From an uncultured Hyphomicrobiaceae bacterium (lineage in GTDB: Bacteria; Pseudomonadota; Alphaproteobacteria; Rhizobiales; CALHAX01), in the NCBI GenBank assembly GCA_937931785.1, contig CALHAX010000008.1, positions 1 to 64,000 on the forward strand: a stretch of DNA of 64,000 nt, written 5' to 3'. Shown piece after piece: positions 35,196-42,102 of the stretch; position 1 is the first letter of the stretch; each line of letters begins with the position of its first letter. The notes below the pieces were generated by a model. It worked only from the letters and a program-made list of their open reading frames with translations, was not told where the DNA came from and ran no database searches. A program made the translations under genes and the position numbers.

Positions 35196-35435
35196 ATGAG
35201 ATATGCTCGAAACGCCTTGACGATGATGTGTGCGACTGCACTTGCGGCGACGGCAGGGACAGCTTTAGCTGACCATAAGAAACACAAACGCTCCGGGACC
35301 CATGTAAGCGCGCCGTACACGAAGGTCGATGTCGACAAGACCGTCCGCGTGAAAGCCCCGTTCACAAAAGTGAAAGTCGGAAAACGCCGCGTAAAGGTAC
35401 GGGCGCCTTACGTAAACCTCGACATCAACTGGTAA
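35196..35435 (+). CDS. Small secreted protein with three short beta-strand repeats
   Basis: The 79-residue protein has a signal peptide (MCATALAATAGTALADHKKH region) and then three related segments, SAPYTKVDVDKTVRV, KAPFTKVKVGKRRVKV and RAPYVNLDINW. These suggest a repeated beta-strand surface of very basic charge. Function is unknown. I chose the ATG at 35196 (TAACGAGG upstream) because the 34 residues upstream do not read as protein. A terminator follows at 35471. It lies after the sigma/anti-sigma pair, so regulation by that sigma is possible but not shown. Confidence 0.65.
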   Translation: MRYARNALTMMCATALAATAGTALADHKKHKRSGTHVSAPYTKVDVDKTVRVKAPFTKVKVGKRRVKVRAPYVNLDINW

Positions 35436-35470
35436 AGCCGGGCGAACGTTCGCGTTTTGGAAAAATTTAT

Positions 35471-35504
35471 AAGGTCGGCGCTGCGCGAAAGCTGCACCGA
35501 CCTT
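35471..35504. terminator. Bidirectional rho-independent terminator between converging genes
   Basis: Arms AAGGTCGG (35471-35478) and CCGACCTT (35497-35504) pair exactly, with a further inner GCGC/GC-rich pairing. A T-rich stretch (TATTTGTT) follows rightward and ATAAATTTTT follows leftward. The position between the stops at 35435 and 35523 fits termination of both genes. Confidence 0.75.
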
Positions 35505-35522
35505 TATTTGTTGTCGCACTGA

Positions 35523-35843
35523 TCAACTGTTCCAGCGACCACCACGATCTTCAAGGCGTAGCCCACCGCAGACACTGCTCAGGCGGATATCGTGTCCGAT
35601 GTGCTCGCACACGCGCTGCTTGTGATTGATGTTGTTGCGCAGGCGTCGGCCAGATGTCTTGATGCCGTAAGTCTTTGCAACACGCGCCATCTGCTCATGC
35701 TCGCAGTATGGTGTGATGATCCTTGAATTCTTGTTGATCTGGGTACTTCCGTCGCATTTGATTGCGTGCGCGGTTTGAGGTGCCGATGTCATGGTAACCA
35801 AGGCAACGGCAAGCGATGCACCGAGTGCAAATACAGGTCTCAT
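35523..35843 (-). CDS. Small secreted four-cysteine protein, unknown function
   Basis: The 106-residue protein has a signal peptide (FALGASLAVALVTMTSAPQT, then AHA). The mature part contains four Cys (30, 47, 78 and 90 approximately) and the segments STQINKNSRIITPYCEHEQM and RVAKTYGIKTSGRRLRNNIN. Two disulfides are likely in the periplasm. I do not recognise the family. It converges with the preceding small secreted gene across a terminator. Confidence 0.6.
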   Translation of the reverse strand: MRPVFALGASLAVALVTMTSAPQTAHAIKCDGSTQINKNSRIITPYCEHEQMARVAKTYGIKTSGRRLRNNINHKQRVCEHIGHDIRLSSVCGGLRLEDRGGRWNS

Positions 35844-35940
35844 GGATGTCTCCTGTTCGTGGGGTGATTACAACATAACACGCTTGGTGCAGGCATCGTC
35901 CATCACGAGCAGTAACGGAGACGCCATCGCGCAATCCAAA

Positions 35941-35969
35941 AACAAAAGGGCCGCTCTAGTGAGCGGCCC
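35941..35969 (-). terminator. Rho-independent terminator after the 27-codon small ORF
   Basis: Arms GGGCCGCTC (35948-35956) and GAGCGGCCC (35961-35969) pair perfectly around TAGT. Read leftward, the hairpin is followed by TTTTGTTTTT. The small ORF ends 43 bases upstream of it, so it ends that transcript or the transcript of the DUF11 gene farther right. Confidence 0.85.
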
Positions 35970-36012
35970 TCGTGAGACTGGCTGGACAATCAGCCCGATC
36001 CGAAGATCCGGA

Positions 36013-36096
36013 TTATCTCGAAAACGGCAGAGGCTGCTCTCCCGCCACCGCGATAAACCCAGGCTGACCGACCAGCTTCAGATTCCCACTAGACAT
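36013..36096 (-). CDS. Candidate 27-residue small protein with near-perfect Shine-Dalgarno
   Basis: The ATG at 36094-36096 is preceded on the minus strand by GAGGAGGTGATCCA, an almost complete match to the 16S anti-SD, at suitable distance. The 27-residue peptide starts MSSGNLKLVGQPGFIAVAGE and ends QPLPFSR before TAA. It has no signal peptide and no recognised family. It sits 100 bases after the DUF11 gene and 43 bases before a strong terminator. The translation signal and terminator argue for a real gene, but conservation has not been tested. Confidence 0.55.
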   Translation of the reverse strand: MSSGNLKLVGQPGFIAVAGEQPLPFSR

Positions 36097-36196
36097 TGGA
36101 TCACCTCCTCTCGTTTGTTGAACATTCACAGAGCGTTGCATGATTTGCAGATTTTGCAAAGAGTCAAAAGTGCATCCTTTTCGCCGCACATTGCAG

Positions 36197-38293
36197 TCAC
36201 TGCAAGGTGTCCACATCGTTCTGTGTGACGATGTAATTTCCCAACATTCTGATCGTGTCACCTGGGCGAAGCACGGACCAGATACCGTTGTCCGGTGTTG
36301 CATCAGTCGAGTCCCCCAGCGGTACGGCGTCTCCGGTCAGGGTTTCATCTGCAGGCGACGGAGGCGCTCCGGAGGCATTGTGTGTGTCAGTGATGTCGAC
36401 ATTGTTGATTGTGACATTGCCGATATTAGTGACGAGATAGGTATAAATGATATCGTCGTTGACCCCGCGTTCCGTATCGTTGTCGGCGACCTTCGTGATT
36501 TGTAGCTCAGGAAGCGGTGCAATCGGTGTCACCACCGGCGCGTCGATCGGATCGCTGACCGATGTGCCGACGGGCGTATCAGCAGTTCCGGTCGCTGTAT
36601 TGGAAACGCCACCGGCATCAACATCCGCCTGCACCAGTGTGTAGGACACCGTGAATTGTACCGTGTTTCCCGGCGCAACAGACGCATGACTTGCGGGTGT
36701 TGGCGGTCCATCCAGTGTCAGCGCACCACCCCCGATGCGGGTCAGGGTGTCTGTCACAGTGACATTGGTCAGGGTCGACGTTCCTGTGTTCTCAACATTG
36801 ATCGTATATGTGATGACATCGCCAGCGTCACCAACCGCATTCAGATTTCCGCCGGTGACATCCAGTGATGCAGATTTCGTGGTCTCGATTGAAGATTGAT
36901 CCACTGTCACCGACTGGCTGACCTGATTGTTCCCGCCTGTCCCGGTTCCACCGTTGTTGTCATTGGTGGCACCGGTGGTTGCGACAACTGTCGAGGTTCC
37001 CGCCGTGGTTGGCGTGCCGGAAACCGCGCAGCTGATTGACGCACCAACTGCAACTGTCGCCGGTGGCGTCGGCGTACACGATGTGACCGAAACACCGGCG
37101 GGCAAGCCGACCACGGAGCAGGTCGCCGCGTTCGCACTGGATGCCCCGATGTTGGTGCACAAGACCGTGCCAGAGTAGGCCACGCCTACTTCTGCATTTA
37201 CGGGCAGACCAGCGAGGTTGGGCGTCATGTCCGACTGAGGTTGGTCGTTCAGGAACGTACACGTCAGCGTGCGTCCGACCGTGTACGAGGCCGCAGGAAT
37301 TGTGAGGGTCGTGCCGGAAACGCTGGTCGTGAGTGTGTTGCCCTGATTGTCGACGCATGTCGCGCTGGTCAGAACGAATGTACCCAAGCCACTCTCCGTC
37401 ACCGTAATGGGCTGGGAATTGTCAGACACCGTGAACGTGGCCGACGTCGCTGGGTTGGCAGTGCCGGTGTCGAGGTTGAATGATCCAACACCGTTTGTCC
37501 CCGTATACGAAAAGCTGCTCGTGCCGTTGGTGGATTGCTTGCGGATGATCACGCGTGTTTCAGGCGTGCTCGCAACAAACTCGAATGCGTCCCCGGTTGT
37601 GGTATTCGATGCGTATTCCCAGACCAGCGCAAAGGTCACGCTCGTTACGCCAAGCCCGTTGAACTGGATTGAACCGCAACCAGCACTACTACCGGCTGTG
37701 CAGGTTGACTGTACTGTACCGCCGTTTGTACTCCGGATGCTCGTTGTCGTGACGATCAGCCCGTTTGATCCATTGTTGTTCGAATCAAGCGCTGTAAGCG
37801 TAACGCCGGCAGGTGACGAGGTCGTCAGGTTCAGTCGGGCCGAGGAAGCTCCGGAGCCTGCGGAAGTACCGCCGAGGCGATCGATGTGGAGGATTGGATT
37901 GTCGACTGGTTTGCTGAACGTCACCGTGAGCGTTCGGTTCGTGCCGAACGGGGCCGCGTGGATCGTAAGCGACGGATCATTGGCCGGATTACCACCGAGG
38001 TGCGGGTTGCTGTAGAATGCCGTATTGTTGACAAGAGTATTTGTCGACGCGTTGTTGGTGCTGCCGGACAGTGTCAAAGTTACTGTGGTTCCAGCCGATG
38101 TCGCCGATCCACTTGTACCAGCCGCGGTCCAGGCTCCGGTCGATGCCGCGTGAGCGGAGTGTTCCAGACAGGTCAACGCAAGAGCGGCAACTGTCAGCCA
38201 ACGTGCCCTGGCAAGACATCGCTGAACGAAACGCGATGGGTTCGCGCTGCACAGTTCAATTGCGCGCAAATGCGCGTGACGGGGCGATGACAT
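36197..38293 (-). CDS. Secreted surface protein with Ig-like and DUF11 repeats
   Basis: The 698-residue protein starts with a signal sequence (TVAALALTCLEHSAHA). Parts follow in this order: a Thr/Ser/Gly-rich N-terminal domain; a prealbumin/SpaA-like repeat (VIIRKQSTNGTSSFSYTG to LTCTFLND); an Ig-like repeat with paired Cys; a complete DUF11 repeat (SASLDVTGGNLNAVGDAGDV to TATGTADTPVG); and a second one starting ELQITKVADNDTERGVNDDI. The last ends abruptly at TQNDVDTLQ, where such domains usually continue. It is probably exported and displayed or secreted. The ATG at 38293 is preferred over a GTG 13 codons earlier. Confidence 0.8.
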   Translation of the reverse strand: MSSPRHAHLRAIELCSANPSRFVQRCLARARWLTVAALALTCLEHSAHAASTGAWTAAGTSGSATSAGTTVTLTLSGSTNNASTNTLVNNTAFYSNPHLGGNPANDPSLTIHAAPFGTNRTLTVTFSKPVDNPILHIDRLGGTSAGSGASSARLNLTTSSPAGVTLTALDSNNNGSNGLIVTTTSIRSTNGGTVQSTCTAGSSAGCGSIQFNGLGVTSVTFALVWEYASNTTTGDAFEFVASTPETRVIIRKQSTNGTSSFSYTGTNGVGSFNLDTGTANPATSATFTVSDNSQPITVTESGLGTFVLTSATCVDNQGNTLTTSVSGTTLTIPAASYTVGRTLTCTFLNDQPQSDMTPNLAGLPVNAEVGVAYSGTVLCTNIGASSANAATCSVVGLPAGVSVTSCTPTPPATVAVGASISCAVSGTPTTAGTSTVVATTGATNDNNGGTGTGGNNQVSQSVTVDQSSIETTKSASLDVTGGNLNAVGDAGDVITYTINVENTGTSTLTNVTVTDTLTRIGGGALTLDGPPTPASHASVAPGNTVQFTVSYTLVQADVDAGGVSNTATGTADTPVGTSVSDPIDAPVVTPIAPLPELQITKVADNDTERGVNDDIIYTYLVTNIGNVTINNVDITDTHNASGAPPSPADETLTGDAVPLGDSTDATPDNGIWSVLRPGDTIRMLGNYIVTQNDVDTLQ

Positions 38294-38613
38294 GAATGCC
38301 CTGAGCTCCTGTGTGTCCCACCCAAACTGCACACCGGATCAACCAGCGCGCAGCGCATACGCACAAAAACTCGTTCAAACTCGTTGGTATCCAGCAAAAC
38401 GGATATCCGAATCAGCCCTATCAAAAACTAATACTTTGCACAATGAATGAGAACAGGCAGATGAATGTCTCGTAGAGAAATCTTCAGAGAGTGATCATGA
38501 AGCATCTGATCGGCGTGGGATTTCCGAAGTTGAGGCGCTTGAACTCAGTCTGAGCGGACAGCGGTGCTCTGAATTGATTTGGCACAGGGATACCACTTGC
38601 ATACGCTGTACGT
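38294..38613. other. Gene-free divergent promoter region
   Basis: The 320 bases separate the DUF11 gene (leftward) from a small secreted gene (rightward). Apart from a short direct repeat AAACTCGTT at 38367-38375 and 38377-38385 (10-base period), I see no structure. The repeat lies 74-92 bases upstream of the DUF11 start and might be a tandem regulator site. Confidence 0.4.
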
Positions 38614-38967
38614 ATGAAACTTGATGCCCTTCATAGTTGTGTGGCTGCAGTCGCTGCTTGCACGTTCATTGTATGCGCGAGTCCGACACATGCCGATGCC
38701 ATTGATGGCACGTGGTGTTCTCCTGCAGGAGAGCAGGTTACGATCAACGGCGAGGATGTCACCACTCCCGGGGGCAATCAGGTCAAAGGTCAGTACACCC
38801 GGCATTCCATGGCCTTTCAGATCCCGCCTGGTGAAGCCGGTGCGGGCAAAAAGCTTTATATGGAGCAGCTTCACGAAGGTGCAGTCAAGGTGACGACGAT
38901 TGCGGAAGTTCAGGTCGAACCGGGCCCGCATGAAGACTGGACACGCTGTAAGGCTGCCGTCAGCTGA
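38614..38967 (+). CDS. Small secreted protein, unknown function
   Basis: The 117-residue protein has a signal peptide (VAAVAACTFIVCASPTHADA). A short beta-rich mature part follows, with IDGTWCSPAGEQVTINGEDV, GNQVKGQYTRHSMAFQIPPG and a C-terminal WTRCKAAVS. One Cys near each end suggests a disulfide. I do not recognise a named family. No strong ribosome site is seen before the ATG. It lies 137 bases before an unknown membrane protein on the same strand. Confidence 0.6.
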   Translation: MKLDALHSCVAAVAACTFIVCASPTHADAIDGTWCSPAGEQVTINGEDVTTPGGNQVKGQYTRHSMAFQIPPGEAGAGKKLYMEQLHEGAVKVTTIAEVQVEPGPHEDWTRCKAAVS

Positions 38968-39104
38968 GTTTTGTCTATCGATGGTTCCAGTCAGTCCGGG
39001 TGGGTTGGCGCCCCTGCATTTCCCCTCTTTCAGCAACGCACTTTCGCGCGGTCCCCCATTTCGGCTAGTCTCCCGGATAATCGGGATTTGCGGGAGGGGA
39101 CACA

Positions 39105-40379
39105 ATGCTATCCACGGGGTCACGCCTGTTCGTCGGGCTTGTTTTCAGCATTCTTGGGATTGCATTCATCGCCACATCTGCGGTGATGATCTACGAGTAC
39201 CGAAACGCAAACTGGTTCACGATCGCCACGTTCTACAGCCACATCTTCGTGTTCTATGCGACCTTCGGTCTTGTCGCGCTTGCTGCATTTTATATCCCGG
39301 CCTGCGTATTTACTGACATGTACTGGAAGCATGTCTACAAGGGACGTCTGCGGTTTATTGCCGGTTTTGTCGTGCTGGCTGGTGCATCCTATGCCATGGC
39401 CCAGGCCTTGTCCGCCGGGAACGAGCATACGTTCTGGGAACTGACGCCCAGCGCTGTGCAGGCTGATACGGGCAGTCAACTGCAATGCGGAACGGAAGAC
39501 AATCCGCGCGTTTGCAACCGGGTTCCGGCATTGCGTGCGCTTAGTGAAGTTCGTGAGATCAGCCAGAGTCGTGTTGGTCTTGCGCCGTTCGGGCGAAAAT
39601 GCAACCCGGATCCACTGGTGGAAGCACCGCCCGAACTGTCTGCCAAACGTTGGTGTTTTGTAACCCGCACGCACGAAACCGCCCCAACCTGCTGTCGCGT
39701 TCAACAGAATTTTGTTTCCTACATGAGTAGCGTCTATCGCAATCCGGAAAACCGCTCCCTGACAGGGTACGTCATCGAACGGGTGCTTCCGTTCAACGTG
39801 TTTTTCCTTTTGGTGCTCCTTGTCGTCGGGGTTCTGCTTGCACTGCGTCGGCGTGGTATCGATGAACACTATGGCGCGATGTCACACAGGATTGAATCCG
39901 GCGTTCTGACAGGAGCGGCGGTAATGTTGTTTTGGCCTGTTATGAACCATGCTTACCTGCAATCGGCGGCGGTTCTCCATGGACCGCAAGGCGACAGCCT
40001 GTTCCGATTGCTGGGCCCCGGCTTCAGCCTGCTCTTTGGTGGATGGGCACTTTTACTTCTGTTCTACTTTCATAGGCGTTACGAAAAATCGCTGGAAGCT
40101 GTCGGCAAGATCGCCGGTTTGTTGGCGAGCGCGGTGGCTGTCCTGCAATACGATAACATCGTCAATTACGCAGTTTACATCACAGGGTCTGGTGCCAATC
40201 ATCTGACGCTGGGCATCATGATGCTGCTGGGTGTTGTCGCGCTTGTGCAATTGATCGTGCGCATGTCGTCACGTGACGGCAGCGCATTTGGTGAAGAAGC
40301 TATTGTCGCCCCGGAAAAGACAACTGGTGCGCCAGCTTCTGTCAAGAACGACGGTGTTACGTCCCTGAGTCGTCCCTGA
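39105..40379 (+). CDS. Multi-pass membrane protein with cysteine-rich periplasmic loop, unknown function
   Basis: The 424-residue protein has a GGGAGGGG site before its ATG. Helices lie at about 7-29, 39-67, 82-101, 229-247, 263-283, 300-323, 333-352 and 364-386. A loop of about 125 residues (102-228) contains six Cys (128, 137, 166, 184, 196, 197). These could form three disulfides, so the loop is probably periplasmic. The tail is polar. I do not recognise the family, and nothing nearby explains its role. Confidence 0.75.
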   Translation: MLSTGSRLFVGLVFSILGIAFIATSAVMIYEYRNANWFTIATFYSHIFVFYATFGLVALAAFYIPACVFTDMYWKHVYKGRLRFIAGFVVLAGASYAMAQALSAGNEHTFWELTPSAVQADTGSQLQCGTEDNPRVCNRVPALRALSEVREISQSRVGLAPFGRKCNPDPLVEAPPELSAKRWCFVTRTHETAPTCCRVQQNFVSYMSSVYRNPENRSLTGYVIERVLPFNVFFLLVLLVVGVLLALRRRGIDEHYGAMSHRIESGVLTGAAVMLFWPVMNHAYLQSAAVLHGPQGDSLFRLLGPGFSLLFGGWALLLLFYFHRRYEKSLEAVGKIAGLLASAVAVLQYDNIVNYAVYITGSGANHLTLGIMMLLGVVALVQLIVRMSSRDGSAFGEEAIVAPEKTTGAPASVKNDGVTSLSRP

Positions 40380-40494
40380 ACTCTCCTTGACGGGTCGTTC
40401 CGGGACAGACGTTACAGCCTGTCCGTCGTAACCGGGCGCGTGTCTGCACGCGGTCTTGGATAGTCTCGCCTCATTGGAGAACGCGGGGCAGCAC

Positions 40495-42057
40495 ATGAAC
40501 GATGTGACACCATTGAAGTCAACGGTACGTCCGACACGTTCAGCACGTGGAGGCGGGCGTGCTGCACGTCAATCCACCGCCCGCACGACAGTTGCCCGGC
40601 CCGCTTACATCCAGCGCAAGATTCCATATTTCGAATTCATGGATGAAGAGGCGCTTGTTCGCATCGAAGACCACGCAGACTGGTTGATTCAGGAGATCGG
40701 CATTGAGTTTCGCGACGACCCGCAAGCACTGCGGATCTGGAAAGAAGCCGGCGCTGATGTTGATGGCGTGCGTGTGCGCTTGCCTGCCGGTGTCGCAAGA
40801 GATTTCTGCAAAACCGCCCCGTCGCAAATTACCCAGCACGCCCGCAATCCGGCAAAGACCGTGAAAATGGGGGATGGTGCGATGGTTTTTGCTCCTGTTT
40901 ACGGCCCCCCGTTCGTACGATGCCTCGACATGGGACGGCGCTATGGCTCGCTGGAAGATTTTGAGAACCTCGTCAAGCTGACGTCGATGCTGCCTGCGCT
41001 GCATCATTCGGGCGGCGTCACATGCGAGCCGTGCGATGTTCCCGTCAACAAGCGCCATCTGGATATGGTCTATGGTCACATGCGCTGGTCCGACAAACCG
41101 TTCCTTGGGATGATCACCGAGAAATCACGCGCAGAAGACTCTGTCGCTATGGCGCGGATCCTGTTTGGCGCAGGCTTTATGGACGAGCATTGCGTGATTA
41201 TGGGCAACGTCAATGCCAACTCGCCCCTAATGTTCGACAAGGTTGCGAGCGAAGCAATCCAGGTCTATTGCGGTGCCAACCAGGGGATCATTGTCGTTCC
41301 ATTCATCCTCGGCGGTGCCATGGGCCCTGTCACAACGGCTGCGTCTCTTGGGCAGGCATTCGCAGAAGCAATGATGGCATGTGCATTCAGCCAACTCGTG
41401 CGCCCCGGCGCCCCCTTCATTCTTGGAAATTTTCTCTCCTCAATGAGCCTCAAGTCCGGTGCTCCGACGTTTGGAATGCCGGAGCCGGTGATGTCGAACT
41501 ATGCCATTGGACAATTGGCGCGACGGCTGGGTGTGCCATTGCGTTCCGGTGGTTCGCTGACGGCGTCCAAGTTGCCGGATGCACAAGCGGCATACGAAAG
41601 CGCTGACAGCATGCATTCGACAGCGATCGGTGGAGCGAACTTTGTGCTTCATGCGGCCGGTTGGCTTGAAGCGGGACTCGCCACCTCTTACGAAAAGCTC
41701 TTGATGGATGCCGATCGTCTTGGTGCCTACGAGGTGATGATGAACGGCATCGCCACAGACACAAATGGTCTTGGTCGCTCGGCGTATGATGATACGGAAC
41801 CCGCCGGTCATTTTCTCGGCAGCGGCCACACACTGGCAAATTATGAAACGGCCTACTACGATGCCACGATGTCCAATTCGGAAAGCTTTGAGCAGTGGTC
41901 CGACGAAGGTTCGAAGGATTCCGCCGTGCGAGCCAATGAGCGCTGGAAGAAAATGTTGCGGGACTACGAAGCCCCACCATTGGACGAGGCGAAAGACGAG
42001 GAACTTCGGTCGTTCGTCGCGCAAAAGAAGGCTTCCATGGACGACGCATGGTATTGA
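40495..42057 (+). CDS. MttB-superfamily (trimethylamine methyltransferase-like) protein, no pyrrolysine codon
   Basis: The 520-residue protein has the MttB TIM-barrel pattern, with YIQRKIPYFEFMDEEALVRI early, FAPVYGPPFVRCLDMGRRYG and MITEKSRAEDSVAMARILFG. An in-frame TAG, as in the archaeal pyrrolysine enzymes, is absent, so it belongs to the non-pyrrolysine group. Members of that group demethylate quaternary amines such as glycine betaine or proline betaine, passing the methyl to a corrinoid protein. No corrinoid protein gene lies in the window. A flavoprotein demethylase gene follows. The ATG at 40495 fits better than one upstream. Confidence 0.88.
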   Translation: MNDVTPLKSTVRPTRSARGGGRAARQSTARTTVARPAYIQRKIPYFEFMDEEALVRIEDHADWLIQEIGIEFRDDPQALRIWKEAGADVDGVRVRLPAGVARDFCKTAPSQITQHARNPAKTVKMGDGAMVFAPVYGPPFVRCLDMGRRYGSLEDFENLVKLTSMLPALHHSGGVTCEPCDVPVNKRHLDMVYGHMRWSDKPFLGMITEKSRAEDSVAMARILFGAGFMDEHCVIMGNVNANSPLMFDKVASEAIQVYCGANQGIIVVPFILGGAMGPVTTAASLGQAFAEAMMACAFSQLVRPGAPFILGNFLSSMSLKSGAPTFGMPEPVMSNYAIGQLARRLGVPLRSGGSLTASKLPDAQAAYESADSMHSTAIGGANFVLHAAGWLEAGLATSYEKLLMDADRLGAYEVMMNGIATDTNGLGRSAYDDTEPAGHFLGSGHTLANYETAYYDATMSNSESFEQWSDEGSKDSAVRANERWKKMLRDYEAPPLDEAKDEELRSFVAQKKASMDDAWY

Positions 42058-42102
42058 GACGTTCCTCTGCTCGTAATGGAGAGAGGGAAAAGATGGAATG
42101 AA

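Noticed and set aside
40495-42057. Pyrrolysine (TAG readthrough) in the MttB gene
   Set aside because: The frame is complete without an in-frame TAG, so no such readthrough is needed.
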